Part shown: positions 37,020-48,483 of the stretch, piece by piece
How the letters are laid out: the number at the start of each line of letters is the position of its first letter
Position numbering within the stretch: position 1 is the stretch's first letter
Assembly: GCA_930367205.1 (NCBI GenBank)
Contig: OV884012.1
Span: 154,333,405-154,397,404 of the forward strand
DNA: 64,000 nucleotides
Reading direction: 5' to 3'
DNA from: Acanthosoma haemorrhoidale
Taxonomy: Eukaryota > Arthropoda > Insecta > Hemiptera > Acanthosomatidae
Translations under genes and position numbers: made by a program
The notes under the pieces: generated by a model
What the model saw: only the letters and a program-made list of their open reading frames with translations
Database searches by the model: none
What the model was told of the DNA's origin: nothing

Positions 37020-38612
37020 TATTGACCACATAGGGCCAATAAAAATAAAGGAGTCCTCTCAACAAGCAGAACGGTATTACAGAAAGTAAATAACTCTTAC
37101 ATACTAGGATAAACAATAAAGAGGGAAAGCATAATTGACATCGGCTAACCACAGCTATTAGAGGTTAGCCATTAGATGTTATTACAATTAAGTAATATTC
37201 ACATCGCAAACTACAATAACTAATAAGAAGGATTACATAAGTTTTGACCACGTACAGAAAGTAAATAAATCAAACATTCTTATGGTCAATAAAGACAATG
37301 TTTCCTCTCAAATAAGAAAGGATTACAGAACCTAATTAAATTATAAATACAGATCAATGCACACTAATGCAGGAACACAGAATTAGTATAGGATAAATGA
37401 ATCAATTTGACCTTTGTACAGGTGTATACATTATACATCACACCTCACAATAAGATAAAAGAAGGAATTCATAAGTGCTGATCACTTAGGGTCAATAAAT
37501 TCAATGTTTCCTCTCGAGATAATAAAGGATTACAGAACATAATTAAATTTAAAATACAGTTTACTGTACAATAATATAGGAACACAAAATTAGCATAGGA
37601 TAATTGAATCAATTTGACCTTTGTACAGGTGTATACAATATACATCACACCTCACAATAAAAATAACAGAAGGAATTCATAAGTGCTGATCACTTAGGGT
37701 CGACAAATTCAATGTTTCCTCTCAGGATTATAAAGGATTACAGAACATAATTAAATTTAAAATACAGTTCCCTATACAATAATGCAGGAACACAGAATTA
37801 GCATAGGATAAATGAATCAATTTGACCTTTGTACAGGTGTATACAATATACATCACACCTCACAATAAAAAAAAAAAAACAATTAAGAGAAGGAATTCAT
37901 AAGTGCTGATCACTTAGGGTCAATAAATTCAATGTTTCCTCTCAAGATAATAAAGGATTACAGAACATAGTTAAATTTGAAATACAGTTCAATGTACAAT
38001 AATGCAGGAACACCAAATTAGCATAGGATAGATGAATCAATTTGACCTTTGTACAGCCGTATACAATATACATCACACCTCACAATAAGAGATAACAGAA
38101 GGAATTCATAAGTGCTGATCGCTTAGGGTCAATAAATTCAGTGTTTCCTCTCAAGATTATAAAGGATTACAGAACATAATTAAATTAAAATACAGTTCAC
38201 TATACAATAATGCAGGAACACAAAATTAGCATAGGATAAATGAATCAATCTGACCTTTGTACAGGTGTATACAATATACATCACACTTCACAATAAGAAA
38301 AAAAAAATAAAAGAAGGAACTCATAAGTGCTGATCACTTAGGGTCAATAAATTCAATATTTCCTCTCAAGATAATAAAGGATTACAGAACATAATTAAAC
38401 TTAAAATACAGTTCACTGTACAATAATGCAGGAACACATAATTAGCATAGGATATATGTATCAATTTGATCTTTGTACAGGTGTGTACAATATACATCAC
38501 ACCTTACAATAAAAAATTAATAGAAGGAATTCATAAATGCTGATCACTTAGGGTCAATAAATTCAGTTTTTCCTCTCAAGATAATAAAGGATTACAGAAC
38601 ATAATTAAGCAT
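37020..38612 (-). repeat. Tandem array of about 207-235-bp units in the 3' UTR of element 1
   Basis: Seven clear units start near 37,227, 37,461, 37,669, 37,889, 38,098, 38,313 and 38,523 (plus-strand marker GAAGGAATTCATAAGTGCTG). A more diverged unit precedes them at about 37,020-37,226. Each carries TGATCACTTAGGGTCAATAA, TTTCCTCTCAAG and TTTGACCTTTGTACAGGTGT on plus. The two leftmost units are the most diverged and the inner ones very similar, as expected from recent tandem amplification. Element 2 has only one comparable block (TTGACCTCGTAAGGCCAATA, 44,090-44,109). Confidence 0.9.
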
Positions 38613-38630
38613 CAGAAGAAACAATCCTCT

Positions 38631-41597
38631 TTAGGGATCATCGCCCCCGGTTCGCTGAATAGAAGAGCCACCCGCGGTGATACCTCTCCTCCACGACGTG
38701 TAGTTCATACAGGAACCACGCAGAACACGAATGGTCATCCATCCCAGGGCTCTTGAACTAATTCCCATCTTCTTAAGGGCAGCTGCGGATTTCGGGCACC
38801 AAACTCCCTTATAGTTCATGATGATCGGTACGACACTACAGTGTAATGGTAGGACACCCAAAGCGGACGCCGCCAATCTATAGATAAAGTCCCTCCCATA
38901 CCTCCTCTTCTTCGCGACTGCTGCTGCTGCAAATCCCCCAGCGCTGGATATAATTGTTACATCGAATACATACAGCTGATCATCTGAAGCAGCGACAATA
39001 TCCGGTCGGTGCAGTCCAGCAGGTGACTTAAGGGTTGGCTCATGCAAACATTTAAAACCCTTCAACCTCAGAGAAGAAAAGAGCACTTTTACAATCGCGT
39101 GATGTCTCATAATTGTTTGTCTTCTCCCCAGGGTGCAATGGTTTACCACATGGGCGGCACTCTCAGGTACGTTACATCCAGCTCGACATAGTGGTAGCGT
39201 GGGTCGTCTCCCTCTTGAGAGTCGCACAGCAGTCGGGAGTGCACCAGCTCTCAGTCTAACGAATTGAGTCCAATCACGCCCAGTAACCGAGGCGGCCGCT
39301 CTAACCACCCACGCCGTAGAAGCAGGTTCATCGATAGCCATCGCCAGATCCTTACCATCGTAATGCGTTGCGAGGCGCTGCGAGTCCGCAAAGGCAGGTT
39401 TGGGCGGGAGTACCCCAGTTGGGAAGTCATATAGAAAGTTTCTTAAAGAGTCATCCATTCCCAGATCCTCAAGTTCGTCATCCAAGGCCAAGAATCTCTT
39501 TTCCCTAAGATACGGAATGAATTTACAAAGCCTAGGAACACCTAAACCCCCAGATTTTACCGGTGCATGAATAAAGGCTGTAAGCGTGTCATGTGGCAAT
39601 CGGAGCCACCTCCTTACATAGTTTCTGATCAAAACATCACCCGCAGCAAGGATCAGTCGCTTTGTTACACCAAACGTTAGTCTATGGTAAAAGCGCGGAA
39701 GAAAAAAGGTCTTTAACAGCTCCAACTTCTGTTGCGGCTTCAATGGTGCTCTACATATATTCTCAAGGCCAGGTCTCAGATCTACATCATTGCGGATCAA
39801 GCCAGATGGGCCAAATGTAACACCCAGGTAATCAAATTCGTCAGTCACGGACAGTGGAACCATCCACTCTTCATCAACTTGATAAACGTAGCCTGGCTCG
39901 CATTTTGTCAACTTTTTCTTCGCTGCTGCGATAAGAGTGAGGGTCCTCGACTTATCCACATTAACCAACAAGCCGCACTCACTTAGTCGTTTAACAACAG
40001 AATTTATTTGGGCCTGAAGCCCTCCGGGAGTAGTAGCAAGCAGGATCAAATCATCAGCATATGCCATAGCTCCAATTCTCGGACGACTCCCCGATAACTT
40101 GAAACCGATTGCCGAATTCGCTTCCCCAATCACATGATCCATAACTAGGTTGAACAATATAGATGAGAGCGGATCACCCTGCCTGACTCCCCGCCCAGGC
40201 CTGATCTTCTCAGAAAGGACTCCATTGGATGTTATATACGAGACTCCATTACTATAGATATAATCAATGTAATCGCGCATCTCGATTGGGATCCCTCTCT
40301 CCCTGAGGATACGGCGAATAGCTGGATGGCTTACGCCATCAAATGCTTTCCTGACGTTCAGGACAGCCATGCAAAGGCTTCGACTTTTCCTCATAGCACA
40401 GTGCAGGATCGAGTCCAGCAGGAAGACGTTGGCCGCGACGCCATCAAATCCTCTCCTGAATCCATTTTGCTCCGGAACATGGCTTACGATTCTCTCCAAC
40501 CTCGCGGCAAGAACCCGGTGCAGATGACGGACTATTACTGAAGCCACCGAGATAGGTCTATAGTCACCCGGTAATCTTGCATTCGGGGTCTTGGGGATCA
40601 TTGTGATCCTAGCTTCTAACAGATTGCGGGGGACACGTCCCTCAAATATCAACAGATTTAGGATGACAGCTCTAACCTTCCATGGAAGGGACCTCTATAC
40701 AGATGGGGAAACTCTGTCCAGACCCGGAGCCGATTGAGCAGATGGACACATCGCTACCGCTTCATTCTTGGTAATCGGATACCAAATATCCACGCCCGCG
40801 GGAACCACCCCACCACCGACAGCCGAAACCGGACAAGCCCCCGATGTCTCTTCAAGGACTGGGGCCCAATACGAAAAGGGCTCATCATTAGTGAGTAGGT
40901 CACCACGCCGATCACGGTCCAAAATCCGAGAAGCCGCTGCAGAGCGATTAACGCGCCATAGTCTCTGTATCTCCCGATAGGAACGCCTCCTAGATCCACT
41001 CCCTCGTCGCCCGATGCCACCAGAAGACTCAGCATCCGCAACAATCAATGCGCGTGGAGTTACTCCCGCAGCAAGATGAGTACTCACCCATTCAGTCAAG
41101 GAGGCTTCATCAGCTCGCCCAGTTAGTACCTCTTCCACCACAACAACCAGCCGATCAATACAGAGCGTAGTGGGACCATTAGTGATACTCGCACAAAGTG
41201 AGCGAAGCTCCTGGGCAATATCGTCACGCCGAAATACAGCCGGGCGATCAGCAAAAACGTGAGGCGGGGCGTCAACGGCCGCAGACGCCAGATCGTGCAT
41301 AAAACGCTGATATATAGGCTTGGCTCTAACTCCTTTGATAGCATCAAGGGATCTTGACGGGAACACTTCATTCAATCTTCTGCCCACGTGATCGACTATT
41401 CCAGCAGTACGCATCCTGAATTCCTCTCTGGCGAGCAGCGCAATCTCCTCAACATCCCATTTGCGCTTAACGGAAGGCAAAACAATTTGGGCATTCCAAT
41501 GCACCGGATGCATTCTCTTCATGTGCTGCCCAAGACCGCGACGCGACGCGAAAGAACGGGGACAGACATGACACTTCAAATCAAGGAGCTCATCCAT
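38631..41597 (-). pseudogene. Element 1 ORF2: R2-type polymerase and endonuclease, amber-interrupted
   Basis: 988 codons interrupted by one in-frame TAG at 40,695-40,697, where element 2 has tryptophan. Domains in order: one C2H2 zinc finger (C9, C12, H25, H30); a Myb-like helix region (about residues 45-105); the R2-type RT with FRPIS-like motif (DYRPISVASV), motif B (RPGRGVRQGDPLSSILFN) and motif C (AYADDLILL); a CCHC knuckle (CRAGC...HVVNHC); and the restriction-like endonuclease (RPDI, then LYVFDVTI, KKRRYGRDF). Proteins with this layout bind 28S DNA, nick it and prime reverse transcription on the cut end. In motif A the sequence is AVLNVRKAFD, whereas element 2 has AVLDVRKAFD, so the catalytic Asp is replaced by Asn. 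No APE-type endonuclease is present. The start ATG overlaps the original ORF1 stop. Confidence 0.9.
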
Positions 41598-42871
41598 GGT
41601 AGTCTGTTCTTTCCACCACCATTCTAAAGATTCTCTGGAAGGTCAAGCACCTGGCCTGATCGTCGAGGACACCTCGCTGGCAGACTCATATGAGGACAGG
41701 CTGCATATATATGCCCACTTTCACCACAATGCCTGCAGTGCTCCTCGCGTTTACAATGCATCTTCATGTGCCCATAATCCTGACACTTCCAGCACCTTGT
41801 GACACCTACAAAGTCTTTCACCCTGCAGTAGCTCCATTCGATGAAGACCCTGCCCTTGGAAAGAACAAGGTCTCTCACCGCGGGGTCAACTCGAAGGACC
41901 ACACTCCTGGTCTCAGAGTCTCTTCTTCCAAACTGGTGTGAGACCGATCCCCACGAATCCCCCTCAAAGGCCGCATCACACGCAAAGTTCTGCGTCTTCA
42001 AGTTGGTTAAACACTGCTCCGCATCAACCGATCTAGGAACATCGAATAAGACTATCCTCGGCTTCACCTTGCCAACCACCTTCGCCTCGAGGCCAGCCCT
42101 CGCCAACGCTTCAGACTCCAGAACACTAGAGACCACAGCACCAGAAGCCAAATTCATCCGAACAGTCTTACCTCTAGATCTAACACCAACTACTTGCCAT
42201 CCAGGCTCCGCAGGCCTTACAACCTCCTTAAGTGCCGTTATTATAAGGTCAGCGGACTCAAGCCCTACTACATCTGGGCGCGGCTTCACTTCAACCATCC
42301 TAAATTGATTAGCCGGACGAGCGGGGGCAGACACAATGTCAGCAAAAGTCCTTCCCGGAATCGGAACACTCGGCCTCGGCGGAGCGGCCCGAACTCCAAC
42401 CACCTCTCTGGGGATCTTAACAACTGCATCCTTAACGCTCTTCAGTTCATTCTTAATCTCACTAACAGTACTAATCAAAACCTGGCATGAGTCGATTGAG
42501 CTCTCCAATTCGGTGACCCTCTTCTGCAGCTTAACTATGCATGCCGCCATGTTCATACATAAAGTAGGGTACTTATCAACAATATCAATGAGAGTCTTCA
42601 TTGAGGTCTTGGACAACTTCTCAGACTTAACCAGATTATCAGCGACTGACTCCTTGATGTGCTTTACATCCCTCAGGAACTCAAACGCTAGCTCTGGACA
42701 ATCAAGGTTGCCCTCGCTGATTAAAAATCTTGTCAACAGCTCACTTACCGGATCAATCATCGGAGACTCGGACTCGGCAATATCACTTACTGGGTCAGAC
42801 ATTGCAGAAATCGAGCTGGATCTCGGTCTGAGTCCAGCTGGCAGTCTCGGCCTGGCGAATTTGTCACTCAT
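41590..42871 (-). pseudogene. Element 1 ORF1: gag-like RNA-binding protein
   Basis: Starts MSDKFARPRLPAGL, the same start as in element 2. Visible parts: a Ser-rich N-terminus; a conserved helical region (VSELLTRFLISEGNLDCPEL); a coiled-coil-like stretch (KLQKRVTELESSIDSCQVLI); a linker; an RRM-like fold (PRIVLFDVPRSVDAEQCL to VFIEWSYCRVKDFVGVTRCW); and two CCHC knuckles (CWKCQDYGHMKMHC and CRHCGESGHIYAAC). This is the architecture of ORF1 proteins of R1/Jockey-type LINEs, which coat the element RNA. After the second knuckle a 38-nt deletion relative to element 2 shifts the frame, so translation stops early at 41,624. In the ancestral frame the last codons (RTDYHG) end at TGA 41,590-41,592. 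A separate ORF1 is not a feature of typical R2 elements. Confidence 0.85.
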
Positions 42872-43402
42872 TCAATCCAGAATCACCACAAACCAACTTT
42901 AACTTTAAATCTAGAGTAGACGGAGAGGGTCTAGACCACCAATTCTTGTTGGGACAATACGTCCACAGTCCCCTTTGTCACTTGCAAAAAAAACGAACCG
43001 AATCGGCCGACGCGATCCGGAGATACTGGGGAGATAATCCCCTTACCGGAAAAAGTTCGGTCCACGGATCTCCTAAAAGGAGGTTACCGGTAACAGCAAA
43101 ATCGGTACAAATGGCAAGCCCTGTCTGCCCGAACTCCAAAAAATAAAAAAAAACACTACCTTAACTGTCACCAAAAAACGCGTCCGCACCGTCAGCGGCC
43201 GAAAACCGAGTGCGACCAAAAAATAGGCGTGGCCAAAAAAAAAGGTGGGGGACGAGCGGCACTCGAATGGGGCAGCGAGCCCAAGGGCACTCAAGAACAA
43301 TTCGAGATTAAAAATATCAACAGCGGCGGTTAATAAGATAATCGGATTACCGGAGCAGCACGACATAGGTCCGACCTCTACGAAAGTTCGGAGAAGACTG
43401 AA

Positions 43403-43843
43403 CGTTATCATTTGACAGATGTACCGCCCCAGTCAAACTACCCGCCTGGTAGTGTCCTTGGATCGGATCACGCTAGGGAGTGTGTTGCCGGACGGCGCGA
43501 CCAGGGCCGCAGCGACGACGCACGCGGCAGCACCACCCGAAGGTGGGCCACGCACGGGCCCCGCTACGTCCGACCGGCCGCCGGCAACCCTTTGCGCTTG
43601 GCGCGAGAATACCGTCGCGTCGGAGTGTTGACACTCCGGCGGACGCCCTCCGCCTCACCAAGTAAGTAAGGAAACTATGAAAGTAGTGGTATTTCACTGT
43701 CAACGGAAAAACCACCTCCCACTTATGCTACACCTCTCATGTCTCCTTACAGTACCAGACTAGAGTCAAGCTCAACAGGGTGTTCTTTCCCCGCTGATTC
43801 TTCCAAGCCCGTTCGCTTGGCCGTGGTTTCGCTAGATAGTAGG

Positions 43844-43911
<68 letters not shown>
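43403..43911 (-). rRNA. 28S rRNA fragment, R2 site to +509
   Basis: Exact counterpart of 36,322-36,830 at an offset of 7,081 with no indels and only a few substitutions (for example CACTGTCAACGG against CACTGTCGACGG, and GGGTGTTCTTT against GGGTCTTCTTT). Its right end joins the 3' end of element 2 at the R2 site. Its left end joins the 5' end of element 1. It is the left half of a 509-bp direct duplication around element 1. Confidence 0.92.
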
Positions 43912-44248
43912 TTAAGAATTTTATTGATGATAATTTATAAACAAAAAAATAGTTATACAATACAAATCGTTTAGGTAAATAAAAGTAATTTACAACATAA
44001 TCAATGAAATACAAAAATGGTTAGGCGGGGCTCATTACACCCCTTAAAATAAGAAAAAAAAAAGAGAAAAATTAAAAAAAAGAGTTTAAATTGACCTCGT
44101 AAGGCCAATAAAAAAAAGTTTTTGAGTCCTCTCATAAAAACAACAAAGAGAAAGAAAATGAGAATAAAAACATAAGCAGAGAAAATAAAAAAAAAATTTA
44201 GTCAGATACACCAAGAATACACTATATTGACTTAAACACACTAGACAC

Positions 44249-47202
44249 TTATTGAACAAGGAGACCCTTCCGCCAGGATGTGTAATTCATGCAGGATCCC
44301 CTTATAACCCGTACAGCCATCCAGCCAAGGGCTTTCGATAAAACTCCAATCTTCTTTAAGGTTGCAGCAGCCTTGGGGCACCAGACTCCCTTATAGTTTA
44401 TAACTACAGGGACAACACTACAGTGCCCAGGTCGCAATGCCAACGCAGAGGCTGCCAAACTATAGATCTCTCTTCTACCGTAGCGTCTCTTCTTGGCTAC
44501 AGATGCCGGAGCAAACCCTCCGCTACCGGATATTATTGTAACATCAAGGACGTAGAGATGATCACCAGTACCCGCAATAATATCAGGCCTAAAAAGTCCA
44601 GAGCTTGTTCTCAATGTTGACTCCTGAAGGCACCTGTACCCAGCCCTTCTTAGAGAGGATATTAGCAACTTTACAATAGCGTGGTGCCGCAATATCCGCT
44701 GCTTGCTAACCAGCGTACAGTGGTTGACTACATGGGCCAAAGTTTCAGGAACTCCACAACCAGCCCGACACAAGGGTAGCACCTGCCTCCTTCCTCTTGA
44801 CAGGCGGACTGCTGTTGGCAGTGCACCAGCTCTAAGTCTTACGAACTGTGTCCAATCCCTGCCGGTTAATGACGCCGAGGCTCTAACTACCCAAGCCGTG
44901 GACGTTGGCTCGTCCACAGCCGAGGCCAGGTCTTTGCCATCCATGTGCGAAACAAGGACCTGTGCATCGGAATAGGAGGGTCGAGGTGGGACAACACCCA
45001 TGGGGAAATCAAACAAACAGTCCCTAAGTGAGTCATCCAATCCAAGATCTTCCAGATCATCATCTAAGAGAGAAAATTTCTTTTCTCTCAAATAAGGTAT
45101 GAATTTAACTAGACGCGGGACACCTAATCCACCAGATTTCACCGGTGCATGAATAAAGGACGTTAGAGTGTCACGAGGCAACCTAATCCATCTCCTTACA
45201 AAGGACCTCACCAACACGTCGTACGCCGAGAGAACGAGACGTCTCGTTACCCAGAACGCAAGACGGTGGTAAAACCTAGGAAGAAAGAATGTTCTAAGGA
45301 GCTCCAATTTCTGCTGTGGCTTCAGCGGGGCCTTCGTAATGCTCTCAAGACCAGGTCTCAATTCAACATCGTCACGGACCAAACCAGAGGGGCCAAATAA
45401 GACACCTAAATACTCAAAGGTATCCCTTATCGATATCGATCCAATCCTTCCAGAACCGACCTCATACCGACAAGCAGGCTCACATTTGATCAACTTCTTC
45501 CCAGCCGCAGCAAGAAGGGTCAGGGTCAGCGACTTGTCCACATATACAGACAAGCCGCATTCACCTAACCCCCTTACGACTGCATCAATCTGAACCTGAA
45601 GTCCTCCTGGGGTAGTCGCAAACAGAACCAGATCGTCGGCATAGGCCAGAGCTCTTATCCTTGGCCGACAAGTCGATAACGGAAACCCAGAAATTGAGGT
45701 CATCCCACCCATGACATGATCCATCACAAGGTTGAAAAGAATCGATGACAGTGGATCACCCTGCCGGACACCTCGCCCAGGCCTGATCTCCCCAGACATC
45801 ACTCCATTGGAGATAATATAAGAGACACCATTGCCGTACAGAAACTTGATGTACTCGCACATCTCCTTAGGTACCCCGCGCTCCCGGAGGATGCGGTCAA
45901 TGGCGGCATGGCTGACACTGTCAAAAGCCTTCCTCACATCCAACACCGCCATACATAGACTTCTGCTCTTCCTCCATGCACAATGAAGGATGGAATCCAG
46001 CATGAAAACATTGGCAGCCACGCCATCATAGCCCCTCCTAAATCCGTTCTGCTCCGGTACATGAGTAATTATGCTTTCCAATCTGGCAGCTAGGATCCGG
46101 TGCAGGTGACGCACTATCACCGAGGCAACAGAGATAGGCCTGAAATCGCCAGGCCCATCCGGATCAACAACTTTAGGAATCATGGTAATCCTGGCCCTCA
46201 GCAAATCCGGGGGGACACGCCCCTCAAACAGCAGAAGGTTCAGGATCACCGCCCTGACTCTCCAGGGTAGACTCCTCCAAACAGAGGGGGCAACTCTATC
46301 GAGCCCAGCAGCCGATCGACCGGACGGACATAACGACACAACCTCATCCTCAGATACGGGGCCCCACACGTCAACTCCACCAGAGGCCGCCGGCCCAGCA
46401 CTGCACCACCGGGACACGCCTCTGAGGAAACCTCGAGGACGGGAGCCCAGTAGTCGTGCAACTGACCGACAGACAAGGAGCAACCACGCGCGCCCCGATC
46501 CAAAACACATGAAGCTGCAACAGACCGATCACTGTCCCAAAGCCTCTGTATCTCACGGTACTGACGTCGCCGAGAGCCATCACCACGCTGCCTGAGGTCA
46601 CCAGAGGGCCTAGGATACACAAACCCAGGAGAAGCCGACCCACCCGCAGACACACCAGAGGCAAGATGAGTCGAGACCCAGCTCGCCAATGGAGCATCAA
46701 CCGGATGTCCGGACAACACCTCGTCAACCATCACCAACAAGCGATCAACACACAGGGTGGTATGGCCCTCAGAAATTTGAGAACACAGTAATCGAAGCTC
46801 CATAGCCACGTCCTGACGCCTAAACAACAAAAGATTGCCTGAGACAGTCGGGCCAGTGAAGTCAGTGAGCGGGGCGTCAATACCCGCGGATGTCAGTTCA
46901 AGGAGATACTGCCGATAGTGAGGCTTTGGCCTGGCACCCTTGATAGAATCAAAAGATCTCCAGGGGAAAGCCTCAACCAATCTGTTGTTCATTCGATCGG
47001 AAATGCCTGCCGCACGCAGCCTGCACTCCTCTCGAGCAAGCAAAGCAATCTCCTCAAAATCCCATCTCCGCTTGACAGTCGGAAGACAGACGCCATCGTT
47101 CCATTCAACGGGGTGAGCACGTTTGACGTGTTGGCTAAGGCCCCTACCGGACGAAAAACAACGCGTACAGAACCGATAAACAAGACTGAGAGACTCAGCC
47201 AT
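44249..47202 (-). pseudogene. Element 2 ORF2: R2-type polymerase and endonuclease, one frameshift
   Basis: Two overlapping frames, 47,202-46,246 and 46,510-44,249, that join at about 46,390-46,415 by a single-base-type shift (frame 1 is lost after SSEACPGGAV; frame 2 is correct from GPAASGGVDVWGP). The first frame carries the zinc finger and Myb region (VKRRWDFEEIALLAREECRL). The second carries the RT with motif A AVLDVRKAFDSVSH, motif B RPGRGVRQGDPLSSILFN and motif C AYADDLVLFA, then CCHC (CRAGCGVPETLAHVVNHC) and the endonuclease motif RPDI...LYVLDVTI. All RT catalytic residues I can check are intact. In the zinc finger the first cysteine is tyrosine (TAT at codon 9; element 1 has TGC), which should break metal binding. 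ATG at 47,200-47,202 overlaps the ORF1 stop TGA at 47,195-47,197. Confidence 0.9.
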
Positions 47203-48483
47203 TGTAGTCAGTTCTATCCACCGTCATTCTGAACATCCTTTGATAGGATGCACAATTGGCCAGATCATCTATAGAGTGGCAATGGGGTTTCCCGGCAAAA
47301 CGGCAAGGCGGACACCTCGCCGGCATACCAGCCTGAGGACAGGCAGCCTGCAGATGACCAGCCTCACCACAATGCCTGCAGATCTCCTCACGCCTGCAGT
47401 TTTTCTTGGTGTGACCATAATCCTGGCAACGCCAGCACCTAGTCACCCCAACAAAATCCCTTACTCTACAATAGCTCCAGTCAATGAACACCCTACCCTT
47501 AGAAAGGATAAGGTCCCTCACCGTTGGCTCAACCCGCAGAACAACATTCCTAACGTCTGAATCCCGCCTCCCAAACTCATGCGAGACCGACCCCCAGGAC
47601 TCCCCCTCAAAGGCCCTATCACAAGCAAAATTCTGTGACCTAATCAATGACAAGCGTTGACTGGTCTCAACTGTCTTAGGGACATCAAAAAGTATTATTC
47701 TCGGCTTCTCTTTACCAATAGGACAAGCCATAAGGCCAGCCTTTGACAATACTTCAGAATCAACAACTTTGGACACTACAGAGCTAGATCCAAGACTGAG
47801 TCTAAGGGCTTTACCCCTAGACCTCACACCCACAACCTGCCAGCCCAACTCAGCGGGTTTCACAACTTCCTTCAATGCGGTCTTAATTAACTCAGCAGTG
47901 CCCAAACCTTCAACATCAGGACGTGGCTTTACCTCAACAACCCTCACGTCCTTAATAGGACGGGAAGGCCCCGCTAATACGTCTGCAAAGGATTTTGCAG
48001 AAGAGGGACAACTTGGGATAGGAGGAACATCAGACCTCCTGACTTCCCCTCTTGGCATATTACTTATTGCCTCCTTCACTCCCTTCAACTCATCCTTGAT
48101 ATCCGTCACTGAAGATATCAGTATCTAGCAGGAATCAACAGATGCAATTTCACAATGCAGGCTGCCATATTCAGACACAGCGACGGATACTTGCCAACTA
48201 TAGCCAGCAAAGACGCCATAGACGTCTTTGATAGCTTGTCAGACTTCAATAATTTCTCCGTCACTGTCTCCTTCACATGCCGTACATCCCGCAAAAATTC
48301 AAACGCTAAATCGGGACACTCTAAATTCCCCTCATTCACCAAAAATCTATTTAATAATTCACTTACCGGATCTACATCTGGTGGTTCAAAAACATCGCTC
48401 ACTGATTCCATTACTGCCGGAATAGAACTCGACCTTGGTCTAATCCCAGCCGGCAGTGACGGCTTAGAAAATTTGTCACTCAT
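47195..48483 (-). pseudogene. Element 2 ORF1: gag-like RNA-binding protein, deleted and stopped
   Basis: Begins MSDKFSKPSLPAGIRPR at 48,483; an upstream in-frame ATG at 48,540 is not shared with element 1 and is not preferred. The N-terminal part (VSELLNRFLVNEGNLECP, NMAACIVKL) is open until a 25-nt deletion at about 48,141-48,146 removes most of the coiled coil and shifts the frame. In the downstream frame a TAG (48,125-48,127) replaces the CAG of element 1. From 48,109 on, the frame is open: an RRM-like core (PRIILFDVPKTVETSQRL), CCHC knuckles CWRCQDYGHTKKNC and CRHCGEAGHLQAAC, and a third cysteine-rich cluster (CPPCRFAGKPHCH) that element 1 has lost. The end RTDYNG stops at 47,195-47,197, inside the ORF2 start. 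It should act by binding element RNA. Confidence 0.85.

Larger units (their letters stand above)
36831..43402 (-). mobile_element. R2-site LINE element 1, with separate ORF1
   Basis: About 6.57 kb inserted in 28S, with its 3' end exactly at the R2 site (28S resumes as TAGCCAAATGCC at 36,830). Its 5' end (TTCAGTCTTCTCC in element sense) matches the start of element 2, so it appears full length at the 5' side. Order in element sense: 5' UTR (43,402-42,872), ORF1 (42,871 onward), ORF2 (41,597-38,631), and a 3' UTR of 1.8 kb with a tandem array. The 5' flank is 28S at +509 from the R2 site rather than the upstream side of the site, giving a 509-bp flanking duplication. Three lesions inactivate it: a 38-nt deletion in ORF1, an amber codon in ORF2, and loss of the RT motif A aspartate. 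Confidence 0.9.

Noticed and set aside
37020..38612. Tandem array considered as CRISPR or satellite
   Set aside because: Units exceed 200 bp without spacers, the genome is eukaryotic, and the array lies exactly inside the element 3' UTR.
38631..47202. Plus-strand open frames antisense to LINE ORFs (for example 41,841-42,308, 42,336-42,902 and 46,182-46,595)
   Set aside because: Shadows of the real minus-strand frames. No motif, and codon pattern follows the opposite strand.
41590..48483. ORF1 of elements 1 and 2 explained as a separate R1 element nested in R2
   Set aside because: Both copies have the same order, the same start MSDKF and the same stop/start overlap with ORF2. There is no APE endonuclease or second RT, and the R1 target site next to each R2 site is empty.
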